NCBI GenBank assembly: GCA_947627525.1
Contig: CANQWJ010000018.1
Coordinates: 1 to 11,917, forward strand
Length of the DNA: 11,917 nt
DNA from: an uncultured Bacilli bacterium
GTDB lineage: Bacteria; Bacillota_I; Bacilli_A; RF39; UBA660
Reading direction: 5' to 3'
Shown here: piece after piece, positions 1-6,435 of the stretch
How the letters are laid out: each line of letters begins with the position of its first letter
Numbering within the stretch: the stretch's first letter is position 1
The notes under the pieces: model-generated
What the model saw: the letters and a program-made list of their open reading frames with translations, nothing else
Databases searched by the model: none
Told to the model about the DNA's origin: nothing
Position numbers and translations under genes: made by a program

Positions 1-75
1 ATTGGTTTTATTCTCATAATGTTACTTGCTATTTATGTTACTGGGCATGATATCTTTACATTGTTATTTAAATAA
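1..75 (+). CDS. C-terminal end of a membrane protein, probably site-2 protease RseP/RasP (partial)
   Basis: Frame 1 is open from the window edge and ends with TAA at 73-75, giving 24 residues. They form one hydrophobic segment followed by a short tail containing YVTGHDIFTLLFK. RseP/RasP intramembrane zinc proteases of Firmicutes typically end with a last membrane helix followed by a V-T-x-x-D-I-x-x-L/F-F tail, and this matches that pattern from memory. RseP cuts anti-sigma factors and leftover signal peptides in the membrane. The catalytic HExxH motif would lie upstream, outside the window, so identity rests on the C-terminus alone. A terminator directly follows. An unrelated polytopic membrane protein is the alternative. 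Confidence 0.5.
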   Translation: MGFILIMLLAIYVTGHDIFTLLFK

Positions 76-95
76 GGAGAGTATTCTCTTTTTTT
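74..95 (+). terminator. Rho-independent terminator after the partial membrane-protein gene
   Basis: Bases 74-80 pair with 85-91 (seven pairs, one G-T wobble) around the loop GTAT, and the 3' arm runs into a T tract at 89-95. The hairpin starts inside the TAA stop codon of the preceding gene. Confidence 0.7.
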
Positions 96-108
96 CTTGC
101 TTTAATTT

Positions 109-117
109 TGATATAAT
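109..117 (+). promoter_or_regulatory. Extended -10 promoter for the small anchored protein
   Basis: TGaTATAAT at 109-117 is a perfect extended -10 element. At the 17-base spacing the -35 region is only the T run of the preceding terminator (89-94), so recognition would rest on the TGn-TATAAT part. The predicted start near 124 leaves about 16 bases of leader. Confidence 0.6.
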
Positions 118-139
118 CTATTTGTAAGATGGTGATGAT

Positions 140-427
140 ATGAATAATTATGATGAAAATAATAATTCAAGTGAAGACACAATGTATTTTGGTGATGATA
201 GAAATTATGAAAATAATACTAATCCACCATATACTGAAGAAGAGATGTATGAAAATTATCGACCAATGACCAATACTAATAGTGTTGAGTATGATGAAAA
301 TGATTATGAATCTAATTATCCAGATGATAATCTTCCAACTAGTAAAAATAAGCGTATCATTGTTGCTTATATAGTTGCCTTGTTACTCATTTGCGTAGTC
401 ATACTTTTAGCAGTCATAAAAAAATAA
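140..427 (+). CDS. Small acidic Asn/Tyr-rich protein with a C-terminal membrane anchor (hypothetical)
   Basis: I do not recognise this 95-residue protein. Residues 1-72 are hydrophilic and low in complexity: by count 16 Asn, 18 Asp/Glu and 9 Tyr, with prolines scattered, suggesting disorder. Residues 73-93 form one hydrophobic helix (IIVAYIVALLLICVVILLAV) preceded by KNKR and closed by KK. The basic residues before the helix suggest the N-terminal part stays in the cytoplasm and the protein is tail-anchored, which is inference. The ATG at 140 follows a GGTGAT site at 131-136, the same type of ribosome site as smc. It has its own promoter and terminator, so it is probably transcribed alone between the RseP-like gene and smc. 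A role in the envelope or division is possible but nothing in the sequence shows it. Confidence 0.7.
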   Translation: MNNYDENNNSSEDTMYFGDDRNYENNTNPPYTEEEMYENYRPMTNTNSVEYDENDYESNYPDDNLPTSKNKRIIVAYIVALLLICVVILLAVIKK

Positions 428-435
428 ATAATAGA

Positions 436-464
436 AAAGATAACAGTGATGTTATTTTTCTTTT
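436..464 (+). terminator. Rho-independent terminator after the small anchored protein gene
   Basis: Bases 436-445 pair with 450-459 (ten pairs, one G-T wobble) around a GTGA loop, which is of the GNRA type. A T-rich tract (TTTTTCTTTT, 455-464) follows. It lies 8 bases after the TAA stop. Confidence 0.75.
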
Positions 465-467
465 GGT

Positions 468-496
468 TTACTTTTGGTAGTTGTTTAGTGTATAAT
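468..496 (+). promoter_or_regulatory. Sigma-A-type promoter for smc
   Basis: TTTACT at 468-473 (four of six matches to TTGACA), a 17-base spacer, and a perfect TATAAT at 491-496. Transcription would start near 503, leaving about 20 bases of leader before the ATG at 523. This also argues against the longer GTG reading that begins at 505. Confidence 0.65.
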
Positions 497-510
497 TTTA
501 TATAGTGAAT

Positions 511-518
511 AGGGTGAT
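511..518 (+). promoter_or_regulatory. Ribosome binding site that fixes the smc start at 523
   Basis: AGGGTGAT lies four bases before the ATG at 523. It pairs with the AUCACC(U) part of the 16S rRNA tail. It falls within the reading frame of the longer candidate beginning with GTG at 505 and would be too close to serve the ATG at 517, so 523 is preferred. Confidence 0.7.
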
Positions 519-522
519 GATA

Positions 523-3474
523 ATGTATTTAAAGGAAATACAAGCAACAGGTTTTAAATCTTTTGCCGATAAATTGACAATTAGTTTAGATAATAAGACA
601 ACTTGTATTGTCGGACCTAATGGTAGTGGTAAGAGTAATATTGTGGATGCTGTCCGTTGGGTTTTAGGTGAACAATCTGTTAAATCACTTCGTGGTGATA
701 ATGGTATGACTGATGTCATATTTACGGGAAGTAATTCAAGGAATCCTTTAAATGTCGCATCCGTTTCCCTTGTTTTTGATAATAGTGATAATTATTTAAA
801 TATTCCTTATAATGAAGTTGTTGTCAAAAGAAGAGTTTATCGTAGTGGCGAAAATGAATATTTTTTAAATGGCGATAAATGTCGCTTAAAAGATATAACG
901 GATTTATTTATTGATAGTGGAATTGGAAGAGATTCTTTTAATATTATTTCGCAAGGAGAAATTGATCGCATTCTATCCAATTCAGCACTTGATCGAAGAA
1001 TGATTTTTGAAGAGGCCGCTGGTGTTTTAAAATATAAAAAGCGTAAAGAAGAAGCTATTCGTAAACTTGATCGAACAAGAGATAATATGAATAGGGTTGA
1101 TGATATCATCAGCGAATTAGAAGTTCAAGTAGAGCCATTAAAAGAACAGAGTATTGAAGCAACCAAATATCTAGAGAATAAAGAGAAGTTACAAGATATT
1201 GAAGTTGCTTTAATTGCGGAAGAGATTGAAAAGATTAATTATAATCGTGAACAAAATCAAAAACGCATCGACGAATTAAATACTAATATTTTAAATTTAA
1301 ATGTTAAAAATGATAGTAGTGATAGTGATTTATTAGATAAAAAGAATCAATTGTCCAAATTAGCGACTGAAATAAATGATTTAAATAATAATTTATTGAG
1401 TTTAACGCAAAAAGAAGAACAGTTAAATGGTGAAAAGAAACTTTTAAAAGAACGTAGTAAGTATCAAGCTAATGATCAAAAAGTATATGAAAACATTGCT
1501 CTTTTAAAAGAGAATTCCTTACGTATTACTAATGATATTTATTTAAAAGAAAAAGATTATGACATTCTTCAAAAAGATCAAAAAGACATTAGTAGTAAGA
1601 TTGATACTTTAGACTTTGAATTATCTAATTTAAAACAACAACAATCTTCACTTTTAAGTGAAAGTGGTTATAAAAGAAGAGACTTAATCGATGTCAATCA
1701 TCAAATTGAAGTTCTTACTAATAATATTGAAAATGGTGAAAATCTAAGTAGTAGTGTGCGTTCGATTTTAAATAATCCACGCCTAACAGGAATTCATCAA
1801 GTATTGGGTAATTTAGTGGAATGTGATAATGAGTATACTTTAGCATTAGAAGTTGCCCTTCTTGCTAGTAAGCAATATCTTGTTGTCGATGACGAAAGAA
1901 GTGCTAAAAAAGCTATTAATTATTTAAAGGAAAATAGTTTGGGTCGTGCTACTTTCTTACCATTAAATGTCATTAAGCCAAGAGGAATTGATCCAGAAGT
2001 AATTGCATCTATTAGTGATGAAGAAGGATACATTGATATTTTTATCAATTTAGTTAAATACGACAATATCTATCATAATGTCATTTCTAATCAATTGGGT
2101 AATGTCATCGTTGCTAAGGACCTTGATAGTGCTAATATAATAAGTCGTAAGATTAATAATCGCTATAAAATTGTTACTCTTGGTGGTGAAGTCATCAATG
2201 TTGGTGGTAGTGTAACGGGTGGTAGTTTAAGAATAAGTCGTAGTGTAATTAGTGATAAGAAAGACTTAGAATTAGCTACTTTAAAGAAAGAAGAAATTAA
2301 TAATTTAATCAAAGAATTAGATGAACAAGTCGAAGAATTAAATAATAAAATTAATCTTAAAGAAGAGGCTATTTATAAAGAAAAGACTAATTTGGTCAGT
2401 ATTGAAGAAAAGATTCGTTCTAATAAAAATGAAATTAATATTTTAAGTAATGAACTTACGACTGTTAAACAAGAACTAAATAGTTTAGGACATATTGTTG
2501 ATGATTCTATCTCTAAAGAAGAAGAACGCATCATGAAGTTATTTTATGAAGTAACGCGCGACAAAGAAGAATTACAAAAAAATATTCTAGTTAAGAATAA
2601 AGAAAAAGATAAATTATCAAGTGTTATTGATGAAATGGAAGCTGCTAATAAGATTAATAATTCGGAATTGTACAAGTGTGAAAAAGAATTAAAAGAATTA
2701 GAAATTTCCCTATCTAAAATGGATGTTAAATTAGATAATTATTTAAATACTCTAAATGAAGATTATGAATTAACTTTTGAAAAGGCAAGAGATAATTATG
2801 TCTTAGAAGTTAGTGTTGAAGAAGCAAGAAGTTTAGTAACGACTTATCGTAATAATATTAAGCGATTAGGTATGGTCAATTTGGCTTCTATTGATGAATA
2901 TAAACGAGTTAGTGAAAGATATGAATTTTTAACTAATCAAAGAAATGATTTAGTTAATGCTAAGGAGACTCTTTTAGAAATAATTGATGAAATGGATACC
3001 GTTATGAAAGAAGAGTTCTTAAAAACTTTTAAACAGATTGATGAAGAGTTTAGGAAAGTATTTAAAGAATTGTTTAAAGGTGGTAAAGCTGAGTTAAAAT
3101 TGACGGATCCTCATAACATTTTGGAAACGGATATTGAAATTATTGCTTGTCCACCAGGAAAGAAATTAAAATCTATTTCCCTTTTATCAGGTGGTGAAAA
3201 AACTCTTACAGCCATAAGTTTAATTTTTGCGATACTAAATGTTCGAACCGTTCCTTTCTGTTTATTTGATGAAGTCGAAGCGGCTCTTGATGAAGCTAAT
3301 GTTGATCAATTTGGAACTTATCTTGAACATTATAAAGATAAGACGCAATTCTTAATCATAACGCATAAGAAAAAGACCATGGAGTATGCTGATACACTAT
3401 ATGGTATTACGATGCAAGAGTCTGGTGTATCAAAACTTGTTAGTGTAAAACTCGATAAGATTGACAATAAATAA
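523..3474 (+). CDS. smc: Chromosome segregation ATPase SMC, short-armed form
   Basis: SMC dimers join ScpA/ScpB on the nucleoid and use ATP to fold and separate the chromosome. From the ATG at 523 the protein has 983 residues. It opens with MYLKEIQATGFKSFAD, the standard SMC start, then Walker A GPNGSGKSN at 31-39 and QGEID near 144-148. A coiled coil covers about 170-410. The hinge, about 420-570, holds the glycine-rich GGSVTGG. A second coiled coil covers about 575-805. The C-terminal head carries signature LSGGE at 888-892 and Walker B CLFDE at 913-917, followed by the D-loop ALDE. All ATPase motifs are intact. Bacillus SMC is about 1186 residues, so each arm is shorter by very roughly 90 residues; mycoplasma P115-type SMC is about 980. 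The gene has its own promoter and terminator, and is not beside rnc or ftsY as is common in Firmicutes. Confidence 0.97.
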   Translation: MYLKEIQATGFKSFADKLTISLDNKTTCIVGPNGSGKSNIVDAVRWVLGEQSVKSLRGDNGMTDVIFTGSNSRNPLNVASVSLVFDNSDNYLNIPYNEVVVKRRVYRSGENEYFLNGDKCRLKDITDLFIDSGIGRDSFNIISQGEIDRILSNSALDRRMIFEEAAGVLKYKKRKEEAIRKLDRTRDNMNRVDDIISELEVQVEPLKEQSIEATKYLENKEKLQDIEVALIAEEIEKINYNREQNQKRIDELNTNILNLNVKNDSSDSDLLDKKNQLSKLATEINDLNNNLLSLTQKEEQLNGEKKLLKERSKYQANDQKVYENIALLKENSLRITNDIYLKEKDYDILQKDQKDISSKIDTLDFELSNLKQQQSSLLSESGYKRRDLIDVNHQIEVLTNNIENGENLSSSVRSILNNPRLTGIHQVLGNLVECDNEYTLALEVALLASKQYLVVDDERSAKKAINYLKENSLGRATFLPLNVIKPRGIDPEVIASISDEEGYIDIFINLVKYDNIYHNVISNQLGNVIVAKDLDSANIISRKINNRYKIVTLGGEVINVGGSVTGGSLRISRSVISDKKDLELATLKKEEINNLIKELDEQVEELNNKINLKEEAIYKEKTNLVSIEEKIRSNKNEINILSNELTTVKQELNSLGHIVDDSISKEEERIMKLFYEVTRDKEELQKNILVKNKEKDKLSSVIDEMEAANKINNSELYKCEKELKELEISLSKMDVKLDNYLNTLNEDYELTFEKARDNYVLEVSVEEARSLVTTYRNNIKRLGMVNLASIDEYKRVSERYEFLTNQRNDLVNAKETLLEIIDEMDTVMKEEFLKTFKQIDEEFRKVFKELFKGGKAELKLTDPHNILETDIEIIACPPGKKLKSISLLSGGEKTLTAISLIFAILNVRTVPFCLFDEVEAALDEANVDQFGTYLEHYKDKTQFLIITHKKKTMEYADTLYGITMQESGVSKLVSVKLDKIDNK

Positions 3475-3503
3475 GATGTATAGTTTTTTCTATATATCTT
3501 TTT
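3475..3503 (+). terminator. Rho-independent terminator after smc
   Basis: Bases 3475-3483 pair with 3490-3498 (nine pairs, one G-T wobble) around a TTTTTT loop, followed by TTTTT at 3499-3503. It starts on the base right after the smc stop. The stem is AT-rich and therefore weaker than the others in the window. Confidence 0.6.
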
Positions 3504-3522
3504 ATAATATTTTTTAATTTGA

Positions 3523-3551
3523 TTTACTACTTTTTCTTTTAATGATATACT
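3523..3551 (+). promoter_or_regulatory. Promoter for the LRR / transglutaminase-like pair
   Basis: TTTACT at 3523-3528, a 17-base spacer, then TATACT at 3546-3551 preceded by TGa (an extended -10). The -35 hexamer and spacing are the same as in the smc promoter. The predicted start near 3558 leaves a leader of about 40 bases in which I see no obvious structure. Confidence 0.65.
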
Positions 3552-3599
3552 CAAAGAAGATAGTAGTAATAAATTTTAATAAAAGAATAGAGTGATAAA

Positions 3600-4313
3600 A
3601 TGATAAATATTCCATATTTAGATTTACAGTTGTATTTAATGAATGTTCTTAATAAGACAGAGCCTAGATTTACACCTGATGAATTAAAAAGAGTAGAAGA
3701 ACTTTCTTTAAATCCCATTGGTATTTCTAATTCTTATCAAAAAATTGATTTTAAGATCTTAAATTATTTCCCTAATTTAAAAAAATTAGAGATTTCTAAC
3801 TCTAAAGTTGAAGAGGAAGCGATAAATATTATTTCGCATGTTTCTTCATTAGAAGAATTAATGTTTAATAATTGTTACGTTTCAAGTGTAAAAGGATTTT
3901 ATCATAATAAATTGAAATCTCTTGGCTTTAATAATTGTCTTGTTTTAGACTTAGAAGATATTAGTCTTTTAAAGGGACTAAATGTTATTAAGTTAATTAA
4001 TATGAAATTAGAAACAATTAAATATTTAGAACAATTACCACACTTAATAGAAGTTGATTTAAGTTATAGTGAACTATTAGAAACTAGTACAATGTACCAT
4101 TTTATTTTAATTGAAAGATTGGGAATTGCGAATTCTAATATTTTAGATTTAGATTTTGTCAATAAATATAGCGGTCTTAAAGAAATAAGTATTTCCGAAA
4201 ATCAATATCTTAAAAATAAGAATTTAATTGATGATTTAGTACCACTCAATATTTCAGTTTATGAAGATGATGTCATTTGTTACAATCATCTTGAAGGAGG
4301 ACAAAATGAATAA
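3600..4313 (+). CDS. Leucine-rich-repeat protein, cytoplasmic (internalin-like repeats)
   Basis: This 237-residue protein is built mostly of leucine-rich repeats of the form LxxLxIxNSxL. Repeat starts are visible near residues 32, 60, 84, 105, 127, 149, 171 and 193. The last five are spaced exactly 22 residues apart, as in internalin-type LRRs. Such repeats form a curved solenoid used for protein binding; the partner is unknown. There is no signal peptide, membrane helix or sorting motif, so it should be cytoplasmic, unlike secreted internalins. The ATG at 3600 follows GAGTGAT. The last eight bases overlap the next gene, which suggests translational coupling and a shared task with the transglutaminase-like protein. 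No specific family beyond LRR is recognised. Confidence 0.8.
   Translation: MINIPYLDLQLYLMNVLNKTEPRFTPDELKRVEELSLNPIGISNSYQKIDFKILNYFPNLKKLEISNSKVEEEAINIISHVSSLEELMFNNCYVSSVKGFYHNKLKSLGFNNCLVLDLEDISLLKGLNVIKLINMKLETIKYLEQLPHLIEVDLSYSELLETSTMYHFILIERLGIANSNILDLDFVNKYSGLKEISISENQYLKNKNLIDDLVPLNISVYEDDVICYNHLEGGQNE
4295..4300 (+). promoter_or_regulatory. Ribosome binding site that fixes the start of the transglutaminase-like gene
   Basis: AGGAGG, a full consensus Shine-Dalgarno site, lies five bases before the ATG at 4306 and sits inside the 3' end of the LRR gene. It decides against the earlier in-frame ATG at 4261, which lacks such a site. Confidence 0.8.
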
Positions 4314-5802
4314 TAAGTTTAAGATTGATTTAGATTCATTAGTTCCAAAAGATATTTCGGATATTAATAATTTTATTAAGAGTAATCCTAATAGTGAATT
4401 AGTTGTCAATTTTAAAAATACTTATGGTGTTAAGGCTAATAACTTATTAAAGATTATTGATTCTCCCAAAATTACTTTTAGAGTAGCAGGAGGATATGAT
4501 GAAGATCGTCAAAAAAGAACGAACAATTATGAGTATTATGAAAATAAGAATCGTTATACAAGAAATGAATTAATTGAAATCGTCCGTACTTTCGAATATT
4601 TAGAAAGAGAAATAAAACAAGTTTATTCACCAATTGAACTAGCTTATTTTGTATACGATAAATTGCGTCGTTATATAACTTATAGTCATACTTATAAATT
4701 AGAAAATAAAAAGGATATTAATTCTTTATTGGGAATTGTTTATCGTAAAACATCCAGTTATGGTTTTAGTTTGATTTTTAAAGAAATGATGGATCGCCTT
4801 GGTATCAAATGTTATTTTGTTGAAGGAAATAAAATGCATTATGCTTGGAATATATTAGAGATTGCAGGAAGACTTTATTGCGTTGATTTAGCACATGATT
4901 CTTATTTGTATCACATTGGTAATGAAAGAGATTGTCATTATTTTGGTACTTATGATAAAAAGAAATTTAATCATTCTCATGAACCTATGGAAACAGAATT
5001 AATTACTGATTATGATAATAAAATATCGCTTATGGATGAAGTTGATTTAGCTAATATTAATAAATATTTTAATTCATCAGAACAAAAGATAAGAGTTGTG
5101 CAATACAGTCGTGAAAATAATACTTCTTTTATCATTAGTGGACTACAAATTATTGGTGATAAAGAAGCTCCTCTATATAAATATTTATATTGTGATTATG
5201 CTGGAAATGGTAAAATGAGTAAATCAAAAATACTATTATCAGAAATGAATTTTTTTGAAAATATTAAAGTTAAAGAAGATTTATCTAATCAAATAAAATA
5301 TTTAGAAGAAATTAGTAATAATGATAATAGTTTAAAGAAGCAAGAATTAGATTTAAAAGAAAAATATAATTTAGTAAAGAAAATTGATGATTACATGGTC
5401 AATGTTTTCTTGAATTCTGATCGAATTGATAATATGGGTGAAGTAAATTATTTAGGATATTTTGAATATCAAAATGGGGAATTTAAAGTTATGAGTAACC
5501 CTAGTAATTTAGAAAGAAGTGTCATTAAGTCACGTAAGTATCGAAGAGATGATGGTAGTGTCTTCATCATCGAAAGAGATAAAAATGTTAATGGTTTATT
5601 TTATTATAATTACTATGAGTTTGTTACAACGGATAATGGTCTAGAGTTAGAAGTAAATTATTTTATAACCGATAATGATTTGATTCCAATTGCGAAAGAG
5701 TTTGATAAATATATCGCTAATGTGTTCTTCTATAAGAAAAGACTATTGAGTTGTATTAATGAACTTGGTGGTTACCTAGGATATTGTAATTATGGAAATT
5801 AG
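4306..5802 (+). CDS. Transglutaminase-fold protein, probably catalytically dead
   Basis: The protein has 498 residues, no signal peptide and no membrane helix. Residues about 107-197 resemble the transglutaminase-like (papain-fold) core: a helix around YDKLRRYITYS, then SSYGFSLIFKEMMDRLGI, and then HYAWN and GRLYCVD. Active family members read roughly C-x-G-Y-A before the helix and H-A-W-N before the Asp. Lined up that way, the nucleophile Cys is Ser151 and the His is Tyr179 (a His sits one place earlier, at 178), while Asp194 is kept. So it is probably not an active protease or transglutaminase; this rests on my by-eye alignment. Residues 1-100 resemble nothing I can name. Residues 310-498 hold a charged helical stretch and a Tyr-rich tail with no recognised domain. 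It overlaps the LRR gene by eight bases, which suggests joint function. Confidence 0.65.
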   Translation: MNNKFKIDLDSLVPKDISDINNFIKSNPNSELVVNFKNTYGVKANNLLKIIDSPKITFRVAGGYDEDRQKRTNNYEYYENKNRYTRNELIEIVRTFEYLEREIKQVYSPIELAYFVYDKLRRYITYSHTYKLENKKDINSLLGIVYRKTSSYGFSLIFKEMMDRLGIKCYFVEGNKMHYAWNILEIAGRLYCVDLAHDSYLYHIGNERDCHYFGTYDKKKFNHSHEPMETELITDYDNKISLMDEVDLANINKYFNSSEQKIRVVQYSRENNTSFIISGLQIIGDKEAPLYKYLYCDYAGNGKMSKSKILLSEMNFFENIKVKEDLSNQIKYLEEISNNDNSLKKQELDLKEKYNLVKKIDDYMVNVFLNSDRIDNMGEVNYLGYFEYQNGEFKVMSNPSNLERSVIKSRKYRRDDGSVFIIERDKNVNGLFYYNYYEFVTTDNGLELEVNYFITDNDLIPIAKEFDKYIANVFFYKKRLLSCINELGGYLGYCNYGN

Positions 5803-5828
5803 AGTTCTTTATGAACTCTTTTTATTTT
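5801..5828 (+). terminator. Strong rho-independent terminator after the transglutaminase-like gene
   Basis: AGAGTTC (5801-5807) pairs perfectly with GAACTCT (5813-5819) around TTTAT. TTTTTATTTT at 5819-5828 follows. The last two bases of the TAG stop codon are part of the stem, and the T tract doubles as the -35 region of the ruvA promoter. Confidence 0.85.
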
Positions 5829-5853
5829 CATTTAAAGTTATTTATTATATAAT
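5825..5853 (+). promoter_or_regulatory. Promoter for the ruvA-HAD-ruvB-queA operon
   Basis: TTTTCA at 5825-5830 (four of six to TTGACA), a 17-base spacer, and a perfect TATAAT at 5848-5853. Transcription would begin near 5860, right at the GGAGG ribosome site (5860-5864), leaving a leader of only about 11 bases. No LexA-type operator was seen. Confidence 0.65.
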
Positions 5854-5870
5854 GATAATGGAGGAAAGTT

Positions 5871-6428
5871 ATGTATAATTATATATTTGGAAAAATAGAA
5901 GAAATTACAGGAAGTTATATAGTAATAGATAATAATGGTATTGGATATCAAGTATATACACCTAATCCTTATGCTTTTAATGAGGGAGAAAATTATAAAG
6001 TATATATATATCAATTAATAAGAGAAGATGAGAATAGTTTATATGGATTTAAAACGCAAGAAGAAAAAGATTTGTTTTTAAAATTAATTAGTGTTAAGGG
6101 GTTGGGTTGTAAGATGGCTCTTCCTATTTTAGCTACTGGTTCTATTAGTGGAATAGTTGATGCTATTGAAAGAGAAAATCTTTTGTATTTAAAGAAATTT
6201 CCTAAGATTGGGGAGAAGGTAGCAAAACAGATCATTCTCGATTTAAAAGGAAAATTAAATATGCAGATTAGTGCTGATTTTGTTGAGAGTTCAACTGATG
6301 AATTGATGGAGGTCTTAAAAGGTCTTGGTTATAAAGATAAAGAGATTAAAGCAATTATTCCGAAAGTTGATAATTCCTTGACGATTGAAGATCAAGTAAA
6401 AGAAGCATTAAAGTTATTGCTTAAGTAG
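5871..6428 (+). CDS. ruvA: Holliday junction branch migration subunit RuvA
   Basis: RuvA binds four-way DNA junctions as a tetramer and loads the RuvB motor during recombination repair. The protein has 185 residues, slightly shorter than the usual 200 or so. An OB-fold covers about 1-60 and ends in REDENSLYGF, where Glu52 and Asp53 match the acidic pin that keeps the junction strands apart. The first helix-hairpin-helix is around 71-82 (KLISVKGLGCKMAL) and the second around 107-121 (LKKFPKIGEKVAKQI, with PKIG instead of the common PGIG). After a short linker, domain III at about 142-185 provides the RuvB contact. The ATG at 5871 is preceded by GGAGG at a six-base spacing. It is the first gene of its operon. 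Confidence 0.96.
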   Translation: MYNYIFGKIEEITGSYIVIDNNGIGYQVYTPNPYAFNEGENYKVYIYQLIREDENSLYGFKTQEEKDLFLKLISVKGLGCKMALPILATGSISGIVDAIERENLLYLKKFPKIGEKVAKQIILDLKGKLNMQISADFVESSTDELMEVLKGLGYKDKEIKAIIPKVDNSLTIEDQVKEALKLLLK

Positions 6429-6435
6429 GTGGAAC

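Noticed and set aside
505..522. Longer smc start at GTG 505, adding six residues
   Set aside because: It lies almost at the predicted transcription start and contains the ribosome site at 511-518; the family start MYLK begins at 523.
498..1109. Two open frames on the minus strand inside smc (498-719 and 837-1109)
   Set aside because: They are antisense to strongly conserved SMC head sequence, have no ribosome site or recognisable domain, and are explained by the codon bias of smc.
3330..3554. Minus-strand frame across the smc end and the following promoter
   Set aside because: It runs through the terminator and promoter, and its translation is low-complexity with no family resemblance.
3552..3599. 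Riboswitch or attenuator in the LRR gene leader
   Set aside because: The leader is about 40 bases and very AT-rich, with no stable hairpin or known motif.
4261..4305. Earlier in-frame ATG for the transglutaminase-like gene
   Set aside because: It lacks a ribosome site and would deeply overlap the LRR gene; a consensus AGGAGG precedes the ATG at 4306.
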